A DNA stretch of 64,000 nt from CAYRGQ01 sp964423925 (GCA_964423925.1 CAYRGQ010000012.1:1-64000); one strand, 5' to 3'. Shown: positions 8,502-18,335, counted from the stretch's first letter. The notes: generated by a model from the sequence alone, not told the origin. Translations and numbers: made by a program.

Positions 8502-11500
8502 TTAAGCTTCTACGAGCTGGTTGTGCATGAAATAATACAAATAGCCGCGGACCTTCGGATATCCCCAATCCACGAGATAGTCCTGGTATTCCCGTACTTG
8601 TTGCAGGTGATGGGGCGATGAGGTCTGCAGGGTGGATTTGAAATCGATGACGAAAGTTTCCGTCTCGTTGGCCAACACCTTGTCGGGACGGGCGGTTTCC
8701 CCGTGTCGGTTAATCACGGAACGTTCGTTGATGTGACGATAGTTTCCCCCGAGCAGTGGGCCGAGTACGGGGTGGCGCCAAGCGGAGTGGATGTATTCCA
8801 AAATGCGCGGACGATCCGCAAGCCGGACTCGGCCGTCGGTGACATAACGGTCTATCCAGCGCTCAATCTCCGATTCTTTTTCGATCAACGACATCAGTTC
8901 ATGCAGGGTATTGCTAAACGCTGCCGACCGCTCCATCAGTTCAATTTGCTCCGCCGAACGTGTTTCTACTTGTTCAAGTTTGTCTGAAAGCAGTGAGGAG
9001 CTACGGTATTGGTGGAGTGTCAACGTGCCCTCGGCTTGTTCACGCTCATTTTTATCCGTGGGTTGGCCCTGCTGTATGATACGAAGACCGTCCGCTTCGA
9101 TCACCGCCAAGGGATGCTGCGCCAGGACATGTTGAAGCGCGTCCCCTATCGTGCGGCACATTTGTGAGCCGCTTTTATTGGGTGTTTTATGAGGCGCCAA
9201 GATATACAGCTGCTCGCCGGCACGCGTCATCGCCACATAGAGGTAGTTCAACGCGTCCATGTAGTTGTACAGCATTTCTTCGTAATATTGGGGGCGGATG
9301 CTCGATAGGGCGGTGGTCTTGCCGTAACGGATCGGGATGGTTTTAAGGTGCGCGTAGGGCGTGCCTTCCATGTCAAACCACACCTGGGTAGCTGGCTTGC
9401 CGTCTAGCGTCCAGTTGCAGAACGGGATGGCTACGGCAGGGTATTCCAAGCCTTTGGACTTGTGCAAGGTAATTACCTCGACCGCATTGGTTTTGCTTGA
9501 CGCCGGAATTGTGGCCTGCCCGCATTCTTCTTCCCAATAGGTGAGAAAGCCCGGCAATCCCGTGTCGCCCGCAGCCGTGAACCGGCTTACCATATCGCGG
9601 AACGCCAAGAGGGCAGGCAGGTTGTCGGCATGCTCGCCAAAACGGTAGTGTCCAATCAATTGTTCGATCAGTTCGACCAAGGGCAGCTGCTTGAGGCCCG
9701 TCCAGTGCTCGATTAATGTCCAAGGCAGAACATCGCCCATGCGGCTGATGTCGGCATGGCAAATCTCCATCCATTGGTGGTGAGGAATAGACTCGCCTTT
9801 GGATTGCGCGTAGTAGAAGGCCATGTTTGCGAGGAAACAGGCATGTTGCGGGTCTTCATGTTGCATGAACTGCAGGGTGTCGACCAGGGTTTTGATGGCC
9901 AGATGGTTGCCTAGTAGCAGTGCATCGCCCGATACGATTGGGAAACTATGCCCGCCTTCGCGCATGCGGAATTGGAAATAGTCGATTATCAACCGCGCCT
10001 CATCGTTGGTGCGCACCAGGATGCCGATGTCGCGGGGCTGATAGGTGCCTTCCAGTATCCAGCTAGCGACGCGTTCATAGCATTTCTCAGAAGCTACTTG
10101 TCGGAGTTCGCTGTTGGTCATGCGGCACTCGCGCCCGTCCTCGTCGCGTTTTGCAGAGAAATACTCGACGTGGATGCTGCCGCCTTCGGTGTTGATGAGG
10201 TGCGGGGGTACTTCTTGCTGGGCGCCGGCGTATGCCCTCGCAATCGCCGTATCAAGCCCGTTTCCTGCCCAAAACGTGGTGTATTCCTTTTCGCTCAATT
10301 CTTCGGCAGCACGTTCATTGACGAGTGATTGTATCCAACCAGGAAGTTCTGCAACCACGAAGTTGTTGAACTCGACGATATGCTTTTGGCTCCGGTAGTT
10401 GGTCGGCAGGTTATCGTCATAAATCCATTGTTTGGTGTCTGAAAGGTGGAACACGCGACGCACGTCAGCGTGTATGCCATCCAGCAGGATCCGCCAGTCA
10501 CCATTGCGCCACCGGTAGATGCTCTGCTTGATGTCGCCTACGATGAGGTGCTCGTGAAATTGCCCCGTGGACTGCGAAAGCGCGTTGGCTAGTAAGGGAA
10601 ACAAGTTTTTCCATTGGTTCCCGGAGGTATCCTGAAACTCGTCAAAAAGGAAATACCGATATCGGTTGCCTATTTTTTCCCAAATGAACGTGGGATCGCC
10701 TTGATCGGACAGACCGATTCGTTGCAAGAGCAATTGGGCGTCAGAAATTAGCTGCGCGTTATTGTCAACGCGCCATCCCGCCAGTTCGGCACTCATCTGC
10801 TTCATCAGGCGTAGGTAGTATATATTGCCTTCTACGGCTTTCACAAGGTAGTAATGGGAGAGGTTTTCGTCCAGAAATCGGAGAAACGCTTCCATTGTCG
10901 GGTTGAGCGCTTGGTACAGTTGCACGACAACGTCTCGGCGTTTGCTTTCTGTCTGGTAGTTGTCAATGTTGCCGGCCAACTTGGCTAAGTTGGACCGAAC
11001 GGTTTCCAGATTACCGGTTTCTTTATAAGCTTCGCGATACAGGGCAAACTTTGGCAAAAAGCTCTTGATTTTGCCTTTGAGGTCATCGATGGTCACGCCG
11101 GAGGCTGCAAAGGTAGCCGCAATACGATCTATATATGTCACAAACTGTGACTCGAAAAGGGCGATTTGGGATTCGTTGTACTGTGCTAGATCACTGAAAA
11201 GGGTCTGCGTGTCAACTTCCGTCAGCTGCTGGTCGAACGCGTGGAAGTCCTCCGAGAAAATGATTTGCGAAAGCTTATACAATTCATTATCGATGTTCCA
11301 GGGTTTGTCTTGCGCGATGTTGTGTTTGATACGGTACATCACCCACTCAAACAGTTTGGGATTATCGTTGAGCCGAAGGTACAAGCGGTTGATCAGGTCG
11401 CGCTGCACCTTACCGGTATTCAGCTCGATGCTATACAGTCCGTCCAGCTCCAGCTCGTAGGCAAAACCCCGAATCACCTTTTGCGAAAAACCGTCGATGG

Positions 11501-11840
11501 TATTGACCGAGAAGTGGGAATAATCGTGAAGAATCCGGCGATACGACCGATCCGCCCGGCGTTGGATTTCCGGAGGGTCCCATTCGGGACAACGCTCCAG
11601 TAGCTGCGTGCGATAGTCGCGGATGGAACGGTAATCCGAACCTTTGGCCAAGCCTTCCAGCACAGTCATGATGCGCGATTTCATTTCAGCGGTAGCTTTG
11701 TTGGTAAAGGTGAGCGCCAGAATTTCGCGATAGCTGTGTTCGTGCCGCAACAGCAAGCTGATAAAGTGTACAGTCAGTGCAAAGGTTTTGCCGGACCCTG
11801 CAGAGGCCCTGAGGATGTGTAAAGGGGGTATGCTTGGCAT
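8502..11840 (-). CDS. UvrD/AddA-like helicase-nuclease (RecB family)
   Basis: A 1112-residue superfamily 1 helicase with a C-terminal nuclease. The Walker A ASAGSGKT is at residues 12-19, the Walker B FDEFQDTS and GDIKQSIYRWRNGD lie in the middle, and motif V HKSKGLEYP and motif VI YVAMTRAGEQ follow. The C-terminus has RPDKV then FVIDFKST, a PD-(D/E)XK site, and a following QVREYQDYL. Together with the downstream AddB-like gene this is the two-subunit AddAB arrangement for double-strand break processing. I chose the ATG at 11840, which places Walker A close to the start; the longer frame adds 48 residues with no homology that overlap the promoter side of marR. Confidence 0.88.
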   Translation of the reverse strand: MPSIPPLHILRASAGSGKTFALTVHFISLLLRHEHSYREILALTFTNKATAEMKSRIMTVLEGLAKGSDYRSIRDYRTQLLERCPEWDPPEIQRRADRSYRRILHDYSHFSVNTIDGFSQKVIRGFAYELELDGLYSIELNTGKVQRDLINRLYLRLNDNPKLFEWVMYRIKHNIAQDKPWNIDNELYKLSQIIFSEDFHAFDQQLTEVDTQTLFSDLAQYNESQIALFESQFVTYIDRIAATFAASGVTIDDLKGKIKSFLPKFALYREAYKETGNLETVRSNLAKLAGNIDNYQTESKRRDVVVQLYQALNPTMEAFLRFLDENLSHYYLVKAVEGNIYYLRLMKQMSAELAGWRVDNNAQLISDAQLLLQRIGLSDQGDPTFIWEKIGNRYRYFLFDEFQDTSGNQWKNLFPLLANALSQSTGQFHEHLIVGDIKQSIYRWRNGDWRILLDGIHADVRRVFHLSDTKQWIYDDNLPTNYRSQKHIVEFNNFVVAELPGWIQSLVNERAAEELSEKEYTTFWAGNGLDTAIARAYAGAQQEVPPHLINTEGGSIHVEYFSAKRDEDGRECRMTNSELRQVASEKCYERVASWILEGTYQPRDIGILVRTNDEARLIIDYFQFRMREGGHSFPIVSGDALLLGNHLAIKTLVDTLQFMQHEDPQHACFLANMAFYYAQSKGESIPHHQWMEICHADISRMGDVLPWTLIEHWTGLKQLPLVELIEQLIGHYRFGEHADNLPALLAFRDMVSRFTAAGDTGLPGFLTYWEEECGQATIPASSKTNAVEVITLHKSKGLEYPAVAIPFCNWTLDGKPATQVWFDMEGTPYAHLKTIPIRYGKTTALSSIRPQYYEEMLYNYMDALNYLYVAMTRAGEQLYILAPHKTPNKSGSQMCRTIGDALQHVLAQHPLAVIEADGLRIIQQGQPTDKNEREQAEGTLTLHQYRSSSLLSDKLEQVETRSAEQIELMERSAAFSNTLHELMSLIEKESEIERWIDRYVTDGRVRLADRPRILEYIHSAWRHPVLGPLLGGNYRHINERSVINRHGETARPDKVLANETETFVIDFKSTLQTSSPHHLQQVREYQDYLVDWGYPKVRGYLYYFMHNQLVEA

Positions 11841-11944
11841 CGCTTTCGGTTTTCGGCATGAAGATAAGGAAAAACGGGAACACCACGGAGCCGGGTGCCC
11901 AACTTGACATGCATTGGCTGTGATCGTAAAAAACAGCCGAAAAA

Positions 11945-11976
11945 TTTGCTTCAATGAAATATTCCCCTTAGATTTG
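11945..11976 (+). promoter_or_regulatory. Promoter of the marR-fadNAE operon
   Basis: TTTG at 11945-11948, a 20-bp spacer, and TAGATTTG at 11969-11976, both perfect matches to the Bacteroidota -33/-7 consensus. The marR ATG lies 32 bp after the -7 box. Confidence 0.8.
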
Positions 11977-11990
11977 CTATGCAAGCATAG
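11977..11990. promoter_or_regulatory. Palindrome over the transcription start: candidate MarR operator
   Basis: CTATGC-AA-GCATAG has perfect 6-bp arms. It abuts the -7 box and covers the expected start site of the marR operon, where bound repressor would block transcription. Operator identity is inferred from position and symmetry. Confidence 0.55.
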
Positions 11991-12007
11991 TATTTTTATG
12001 CCTGATT

Positions 12008-12439
12008 ATGATAAGCAACGACAATACGATTGATTACTACCTGAAGGCGGCGTGGCAGTCGGCGGCGAACAAGTACAACCAGATCGCTTCGCAATACGGC
12101 ATCACGCAGGCTACGGGGTATGTACTGATCAACATCCATCGGGAGGGTACGCCGGTTTCGCAGCTTGCCAATTTGTTGGGCGTAAAGACCACAAGCTTGT
12201 CCCGAATCCTAAGCAACTTGGAGCGCCTTGGGTTAATATATCGGGAAACGAATCTGGCTGACAAGCGTTCGGTTAATGTATTCCTGACGCCACTGGGCGA
12301 GGAGAAGCGACAGATTGCTAAGGACGTCGTCCGGAAATTCAATGCGTACCTGGAGCAGCATCTTTCCGAAGAGGAGCGTCAGGCGTTTATCAAAACCCTG
12401 CAGCGGGTAGGCGAACTGACTATGCAATATAGTCCATAA
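12008..12439 (+). CDS. MarR-family transcriptional regulator
   Basis: A 143-residue winged-helix protein. The recognition region VSQLANLLGVKTTSLSRI followed by LERLGLIYRE and the wing DKRSVNVFLT are typical MarR features. It is the first gene of an operon with fadN, fadA and fadE and lies only 63 bp before fadN. I infer that it represses fatty-acid oxidation genes, possibly released by an acyl-CoA or fatty acid; the ligand is not visible. A palindrome at 11977-11990 in its own promoter suggests autoregulation. The addA-like gene diverges from it across 167 bp. Confidence 0.92.
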   Translation: MISNDNTIDYYLKAAWQSAANKYNQIASQYGITQATGYVLINIHREGTPVSQLANLLGVKTTSLSRILSNLERLGLIYRETNLADKRSVNVFLTPLGEEKRQIAKDVVRKFNAYLEQHLSEEERQAFIKTLQRVGELTMQYSP

Positions 12440-12502
12440 CATACCGTGACACGAGCCGTGGCTTCCAACTGCCGCGGCGCGGACACGCTAACACCATATA
12501 TT

Positions 12503-14932
12503 ATGATACACAGACGCATTCAAAAAATAGCGGTGCTCGGTTCGGGCGTAATGGGCTCGCGCATTGCCTGCCACTTTGCCAATATTGGCGTTCAGGTGTT
12601 GCTGATGGACATTGTGCCACGTGAACTGTTGCCGGCGGAGGAAGCGAAAGGTCTGACGTTGGCCAGCCCGGCCGTGCGCAACCGTATTGTCAACCAATCG
12701 CTCGATACGGCGGTGAAGACCAATCCATCGCCGATTTTTAGCAAGAATAGCCTACGGTTGATCAAAACGGGCAATTTTGAAGACAACATGGCTGAGATAG
12801 CCCAAGTGGATTGGGTGATCGAGGTGGTGGTGGAGCGTCTCGATATCAAGAAGCAGGTATTCGACCAGGTAGAACAGTATCGCAAGCCCGGCACCTTAGT
12901 AACGTCTAATACGTCAGGGATTCCGATTCACTTAATGGCTGACGGGCGCAGCGAGGACTTCAAAGCATGCTTCTGTGGCACGCATTTCTTCAATCCGCCC
13001 CGCTACTTGCGCTTGCTGGAAATTATTCCCACCGCGCACACCCAGCCTGAAATTGTCGATTTCCTCATGCACTACGGCGATAAGTTTCTGGGCAAAACCA
13101 CCGTGCTCTGCAAGGATACCCCGGCCTTTATTGGCAACCGCATCGGGGTGTACTCGATGTTGGCGCTGACACACTTAGTGGATCAGCTCGGATTGACGGT
13201 AGAGGAAGTGGATAAGTTTACCGGGCCGGCGATGGGTCACCCTAAATCGGCGACGTTCCGCACGGCGGATGTAGTGGGCCTCGATACATTGGTGAATGTG
13301 GCAAGTGGGCTCGCCGAGAACGCCCAGGACGACGAAGCAAAAGACGTATTTGTTCTGCCGGCCTACATCCAACAGATGGTGGATAGAAAGTGGTTGGGTG
13401 AGAAAAGCAAACAAGGCTTTTACCAAAAAACTAAAAACGACAAGGGAGAGAGCGAAATTTTGTCGTTGGACTTGAAGACGTTGGAATACCGCAAGCAGGA
13501 AAAAGTAAAATCGACCACGCTCGAGGCGACAAAGCCTGTCGACGATATCCGCAAGCGAATGAAGGTGTATGAGCAAGGAACGGACAAGGCTGGGGCATTG
13601 TTTCGTGCCATGCACTACCCGTTGTTTGAATATGTGTCGCGGCGCGTGCCGGAGATTACTGACGAGTTTTTCCGTATTGACGACGCGATGCGGGCTGGTT
13701 TCGGGTGGGAACTGGGCCCCTTCGAAGTGTGGGACGCCCTCGGTGTCCGGGAAACCGTCGCCAAGATTAAGGCGGAGGAGAAGCGGCTGCCTGGCCACAG
13801 CGGTGAGGTGGCGGCGTGGGTGCAGGAGATGCTTGACGCTGGCCATGAGTCCTTCTACAAAGTAGAGCAGGGCGCGCGGTATTATTATGACATTGCGAGT
13901 AAGTCCTATAAACCAATTCCCGGTACGGAAAGCTTCATTATTCTGGACAACATCCGCGAGCAACATACGGTCTGGAAGAACAGTGGCGTTACGATCACCG
14001 ACCTTGGCGATGGAATCCTAAACTGTGAGTTCCATACGAAAATGAATACCATCGGCGGCGATGTTATTCAAGGCATACACAAGGCCATTGACCTGGCCGA
14101 AAAGGATTACCGCGGTTTGGTCATCGGCAACGATGGCGCTAACTTTTCGGCGGGGGCCAACATCGGGATGATTTTCATGATGGCCGTCGAACAGGATTTT
14201 GATGAGTTGAATATGGCGGTTAAGACCTTCCAAAACACGGCTATGCGCCTGCGCTATTCGTCGATTCCGGTCGTCGCCGCGCCTTTTAATCTTACGCTGG
14301 GGGGCGGCTGCGAATTTTCCATGCATGCGGACTTCGTGCAGCTGCACGCCGAGACCTACATGGGGCTGGTCGAATTTGGCGTGGGTGTCATTCCAGGTGG
14401 TGGCGGCTCCAAGGAGTTTGCGTTGCGCGCCTCGGACGAGTTCAGCGAAGGGCAGATCACCCAAAACGTATTGAAAGAACGCTTCTTGACGATCGGGCAG
14501 GCCAAGGTGTCTACTTCGGCCGTAGAAGCATTTGAGCTGGGGTACCTTCAGGCCGGTAAATATGGCATCACGATGAACCGAAGCCGACTGCTGGCGGATG
14601 CGAAAGCGAAGGCGATTGAGCTAGCGGAGGCTGGGTATACCCAACCCGTTCCGCGGACGGATATTACAGTGCTGGGCAAACAGGGATTGGGGATTGTCTA
14701 TGCCGGCGCCAACTCAATGAAAGCCGGCAACTACATCTCTGAGCACGACCAGAAGATATCGGAAAAACTCGGGTGGGTAATGTGCGGCGGGGATCTTTCG
14801 GCGCCCACGCAAGTGTCGGAACAGTACCTGTTAGATATCGAACGCGAAGCGTTTCTTTCGCTCTGCGGCGAGCGAAAAACCTTGGAACGCATCCAGCACA
14901 TGCTTACCAAAGGTAAACCGTTGAGGAATTAA
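12503..14932 (+). CDS. fadN: 3-hydroxyacyl-CoA dehydrogenase / enoyl-CoA hydratase
   Basis: An 809-residue bifunctional beta-oxidation enzyme. The N-terminal NAD-binding motif VLGSGVMGSR is at residues 11-20, followed by the C-terminal dehydrogenase domains. The enoyl-CoA hydratase domain is C-terminal: NFSAGANIGM and LTLGGGCEFSMHAD and IPGGGGSKEF. This order (dehydrogenase first) is that of Bacillus FadN and the reverse of Escherichia FadB. Length fits FadN (about 790-800). The ATG at 12503 was chosen because the conserved fold starts there. Part of the marR-fadN-fadA-fadE operon; 182 bp separate it from fadA. Confidence 0.93.
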   Translation: MIHRRIQKIAVLGSGVMGSRIACHFANIGVQVLLMDIVPRELLPAEEAKGLTLASPAVRNRIVNQSLDTAVKTNPSPIFSKNSLRLIKTGNFEDNMAEIAQVDWVIEVVVERLDIKKQVFDQVEQYRKPGTLVTSNTSGIPIHLMADGRSEDFKACFCGTHFFNPPRYLRLLEIIPTAHTQPEIVDFLMHYGDKFLGKTTVLCKDTPAFIGNRIGVYSMLALTHLVDQLGLTVEEVDKFTGPAMGHPKSATFRTADVVGLDTLVNVASGLAENAQDDEAKDVFVLPAYIQQMVDRKWLGEKSKQGFYQKTKNDKGESEILSLDLKTLEYRKQEKVKSTTLEATKPVDDIRKRMKVYEQGTDKAGALFRAMHYPLFEYVSRRVPEITDEFFRIDDAMRAGFGWELGPFEVWDALGVRETVAKIKAEEKRLPGHSGEVAAWVQEMLDAGHESFYKVEQGARYYYDIASKSYKPIPGTESFIILDNIREQHTVWKNSGVTITDLGDGILNCEFHTKMNTIGGDVIQGIHKAIDLAEKDYRGLVIGNDGANFSAGANIGMIFMMAVEQDFDELNMAVKTFQNTAMRLRYSSIPVVAAPFNLTLGGGCEFSMHADFVQLHAETYMGLVEFGVGVIPGGGGSKEFALRASDEFSEGQITQNVLKERFLTIGQAKVSTSAVEAFELGYLQAGKYGITMNRSRLLADAKAKAIELAEAGYTQPVPRTDITVLGKQGLGIVYAGANSMKAGNYISEHDQKISEKLGWVMCGGDLSAPTQVSEQYLLDIEREAFLSLCGERKTLERIQHMLTKGKPLRN

Positions 14933-15114
14933 CAGGATGCGTGCGACGTGAGCTCTAAGACACAAGGAAGCCGACGTAAATTGGTATGGACAAGATAAAG
15001 AATTAAAACTGGGCAAAAGGTCGTTGATTTAGGGACCGATGTAGATCGGGCGTGCAGCACGACTATTCGTCACTGTCTCACGTCCCATATCTAAGATCTC
15101 AATACTAAAAAAAC

Positions 15115-16290
15115 ATGGAAGCATACATTATAGCAGGATATCGGACAGCGGTGGGCAAGGCTCCCCGGGGTGTATTCCGTTTCACCCGGGCGGACGACTT
15201 GGCCGCAGAGGTGGTGAGGCATCTCGTGGCGTCGGTACCTAACCTCAGCAACGAACAGATTGACGACGTCATCGTGGGCAATGCTACGCCAGAAGCTGAG
15301 CAAGGGCTGAATATCGGCCGGATGATCTCACTGATGGGCCTTGACACGGACAAGGTGCCAGGCGTGACGGTAAACAGGTACTGCGCGTCAGGAATCGAAA
15401 CGATAGCGATGGCCGTCGCTAAAATCAAGGCTGGAATGGCGGACGTCATCGTGGCCGGCGGGGTGGAAGTGATGTCAGGTATGCCCTTTGGTGGCTGGAA
15501 ATTGGTTCCGAATCCGGAGGTAGCGAAGAAGCATCCCGATTGGTATTGGGGAATGGGACTAACGGCCGAAGCTGTGGCCAAGGAGTATAAGGTAAGTCGC
15601 CAAGACCAGGACACATTTGCGTTAAACTCACACGAGAAAGCTGTACAAGCGCTACGGAATGGGAATTTGAAGGACGGTGTCGTGCCCATCACGGTGAAAG
15701 AGAATTATCTCGAAAACGGAAAGACTATCAAAACGCGGGAATACGTTGTGGATACGGACGAAGGGCCACGTGCAGATAGTAGTATAGAAGCACTGGCGCG
15801 GCTCAAGCCCGTGTTTGCCGCCGGAGGAAGTGTAACGGCGGGTAACTCGTCACAGACTTCGGACGGTGCCGCCTTCGTGTTGGTGGTGTCCGAAAGAAAA
15901 CTTAAGGAGCTGGGCGTAGCGCCCATCGCCCGGCTCGTCAGCTACGGCGTAGCCGGCGTGCCCCCGCGCATTATGGGCATTGGGCCGATTGAAGCCATTC
16001 CCAAAACGCTGAAGGCGGCGGGCATGCAACTGCAGGATATCGACCTGATCGAATTGAATGAAGCGTTCGCTTCGCAGTCGCTGGCCATCATCCGCGAACT
16101 AGACATCAATACGGACGTATTAAACGTCAACGGCGGTGCTATTGCGCTGGGACACCCACTAGGCTGTACGGGCGCCAAGCTATCCGTCCAGGTTTTCCAT
16201 GAGCTCAAGCGCCGCAAAAAAAAATACGGCATGGTGACCATGTGCGTAGGCACTGGGCAGGGAGCTGCGGGAATTTTTGAAGTATTTTAG
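15115..16290 (+). CDS. fadA: Acetyl-CoA C-acyltransferase (3-ketoacyl-CoA thiolase)
   Basis: A 391-residue thiolase that cleaves 3-ketoacyl-CoA with CoA in the last step of beta-oxidation. The nucleophile is Cys90 in NRYCASGIE. The C-terminal motifs GGAIALGHPLGCTGAK and CVGTGQGAAG supply the catalytic His and Cys. Length matches the family (about 390). It lies between fadN and fadE on the same strand. A small hairpin (CCGAT..ATCGG) in the 182-bp gap before it has no U-tract, so read-through from fadN is likely. Confidence 0.95.
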   Translation: MEAYIIAGYRTAVGKAPRGVFRFTRADDLAAEVVRHLVASVPNLSNEQIDDVIVGNATPEAEQGLNIGRMISLMGLDTDKVPGVTVNRYCASGIETIAMAVAKIKAGMADVIVAGGVEVMSGMPFGGWKLVPNPEVAKKHPDWYWGMGLTAEAVAKEYKVSRQDQDTFALNSHEKAVQALRNGNLKDGVVPITVKENYLENGKTIKTREYVVDTDEGPRADSSIEALARLKPVFAAGGSVTAGNSSQTSDGAAFVLVVSERKLKELGVAPIARLVSYGVAGVPPRIMGIGPIEAIPKTLKAAGMQLQDIDLIELNEAFASQSLAIIRELDINTDVLNVNGGAIALGHPLGCTGAKLSVQVFHELKRRKKKYGMVTMCVGTGQGAAGIFEVF

Positions 16291-16362
16291 CGTATCACTC
16301 GGTGGCGGTAGGATACACCTGGCGCGCCAGCCGGTACTACTAACCACCCAATTATTAAGACT

Positions 16363-18147
16363 ATGGCTACTATAAATCCAATTAAAGGCGGTGAATTCGT
16401 CATCCGCGAAACCAGCTACCAAGAGGTATTCATCCCGGAGGAATTCGACGAAGAGCAGCAGATGATTCGTCAGACCTGCGAGGATTTTCTGGAAGCGGAA
16501 GTATTCCCAAATTTGGATCGCATTGATGCCCAGGAAGAAGGGTTAATGGAGAGCCTGCTGGACAAGGCCGGGGAATTGGGCTTGCTGGGCGTATCCATTC
16601 CGGAAGAATACGGTGGATTCGGCAAGAATTTCAATACCTCCATGATTGTGACGGATGCGGTAGGCGCCGGACACTCCTTTGCCGTGGCCTTATCCGCCCA
16701 CACGGGTATCGGTACCTTGCCCATTCTCTATTATGGCAACCAAGCCCAGAAAGATAAGTATATCCCCAAACTGGCGACGGGCGAATGGAAAGCGGCCTAC
16801 TGCCTAACGGAGCCGAATGCCGGCTCGGACGCCAATTCCGGACGTACCAGCGCCAAACTCAACGAGGATGGTACGCACTACCTCATCAATGGCCAGAAAA
16901 TGTGGATTACGAATGGTGGGTTCGCGGACGTGTTCATCGTGTTTGCCAAGATTGACGAGGACAAGAACCTGTCGGCCTTTATAGTAGAACGGGATTTTGG
17001 GGGCATCACCATGAACCCCGAGGAACACAAACTCGGTATTAAGGGGTCGTCGACCCGCCAGGTATTTTTCAACGATTGTCCCGTGCCCGTCGAAAACCTA
17101 CTGTCAGAACGGGAAAACGGCTTTAAAATCGCGGTTAACATCCTCAATATTGGCCGTATTAAGCTTTGTTCGTCGGCTATCGGCTCTTCGCGCCGCGTGA
17201 TTAACCAGGCAGTTAACTATGCCAATGAGCGTAGCCAATTTGGCTTGCCCATCTCGAAGTTCGGAGCGATCCGCCACAAGCTAGCGGAAATGGCGGTGCG
17301 CAATTTTGCTGCCGAAAGTGCCACCTACCGGGCGGGTCAAAACATCGATGACGCCTTCGATGCGCTGGTGGCGAGCGGTGTGGATATCGCCAAAGCGAAA
17401 CTCAAGTCGACGGAACAGTTCGCGATTGAATGTGCGATACTCAAGGTGTGGGGTTCGGAGATGCTCGATTTCGTGGTAGATGAGGGCGTGCAAATCTATG
17501 GAGGCATGGGGTACTCGGCTGATGCGCCCATGGAACGGGCTTATCGCGATTCGCGGATCAATCGAATATTCGAAGGTACCAATGAAGTTAACCGCTTGCT
17601 CATCGTGGACATGTTACTGAAGCGGGCGCTCAAAGGCGAGTTGGACTTGATGGGCCCGGCACAGGCAGTGGCCTCCGAACTCTTGGCGATTCCCGATTTT
17701 GGCGAGTCAGACGACGCGCCGTTCGCATACGAAAAGCAGATAATTGCCAATTTGAAGAAGGCGGGGCTCTTGGTGGCGGGAGCGGCCGTGCAGAAACTGA
17801 TGATGTCCTTGCAAAAGGAACAGGAAGTGCTGATGAATATTGCCGACATCATTGGGTATGTCTATGTCGCTGAGTCTACGTTGCTTCGGGCCGAGAAGCT
17901 CTATCACCAACGTGGCGAGGAGGCCGTACAAAGCCAGTTGGACATTGCACGTATCTATTTACATACCACGATCGATAACGTATATTTGGCAGGAAAGGAA
18001 GCGTTAAACTCCTTTGCCGAAGGCGACGAGCTGAAGATGATGCTCGTGGGCCTGCGTCGGTTTACCAAAGCCGAGCCTTTTAATATTAAGGACGCTAGAC
18101 AACGGATTGCTAAGCGGTTGATCGAGGCGAACCGGTACGATTTTTAA
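16363..18147 (+). CDS. fadE: Acyl-CoA dehydrogenase
   Basis: A 594-residue FAD enzyme for the first step of beta-oxidation. YCLTEPNAGSDANSG (near residue 145) is the acyl-CoA dehydrogenase signature 1, and QIYGGMGYSADAPMERAYRD (near residue 380) with RIFEGTNEVNR is signature 2. An extra C-terminal domain of about 180 residues makes it long, as in Bacillus FadE and mitochondrial very-long-chain enzymes. It is the last gene of the operon and is followed by a strong terminator at 18205. Confidence 0.94.
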   Translation: MATINPIKGGEFVIRETSYQEVFIPEEFDEEQQMIRQTCEDFLEAEVFPNLDRIDAQEEGLMESLLDKAGELGLLGVSIPEEYGGFGKNFNTSMIVTDAVGAGHSFAVALSAHTGIGTLPILYYGNQAQKDKYIPKLATGEWKAAYCLTEPNAGSDANSGRTSAKLNEDGTHYLINGQKMWITNGGFADVFIVFAKIDEDKNLSAFIVERDFGGITMNPEEHKLGIKGSSTRQVFFNDCPVPVENLLSERENGFKIAVNILNIGRIKLCSSAIGSSRRVINQAVNYANERSQFGLPISKFGAIRHKLAEMAVRNFAAESATYRAGQNIDDAFDALVASGVDIAKAKLKSTEQFAIECAILKVWGSEMLDFVVDEGVQIYGGMGYSADAPMERAYRDSRINRIFEGTNEVNRLLIVDMLLKRALKGELDLMGPAQAVASELLAIPDFGESDDAPFAYEKQIIANLKKAGLLVAGAAVQKLMMSLQKEQEVLMNIADIIGYVYVAESTLLRAEKLYHQRGEEAVQSQLDIARIYLHTTIDNVYLAGKEALNSFAEGDELKMMLVGLRRFTKAEPFNIKDARQRIAKRLIEANRYDF

Positions 18148-18204
18148 GGTTGGGTGGCCCACCCGAGCGATTGATTTAATTGTGTAGTTTTATTGTTTAA
18201 ATGG

Positions 18205-18238
18205 AATCCGCCCGTAGTGAGAGCACGGGCGGATTTTT
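18205..18238 (+). terminator. Terminator of the fad operon
   Basis: An 11-bp perfect stem (AATCCGCCCGT at 18205-18215 with ACGGGCGGATT at 18225-18235), a 9-nt loop, and a short T run. Confidence 0.88.
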
Positions 18239-18248
18239 AGTTGGTAAT

Positions 18249-18304
18249 TAACCAAGCTGGGGAGGTGTACGCTCCCCAGCTTACGTTAAGCCCATAATTG
18301 GTTA
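18249..18304. repeat. Two-tier hairpin without U-tract between convergent genes
   Basis: A perfect 11-bp stem (AAGCTGGGGAG, starting 18254, with CTCCCCAGCTT ending 18282) has a 7-nt loop. An outer 7-bp stem (TAACCAA at 18249 with TTGGTTA at 18298) brackets it, with a 15-nt bulge on one side. No T run follows on either strand. It lies between fadE and the minus-strand YceI gene. Confidence 0.6.
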
Positions 18305-18335
18305 GCTTATGATCCAATTGTAAAAGAAGTGTAAA

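Noticed and set aside
5524..11840. Defence island reading of the helicase-nuclease pair
   Set aside because: The motifs match housekeeping AddAB repair enzymes and no defence neighbours are present.
13175..13966. 263-codon minus-strand frame inside fadN
   Set aside because: No homology and wholly inside a strongly recognised gene.
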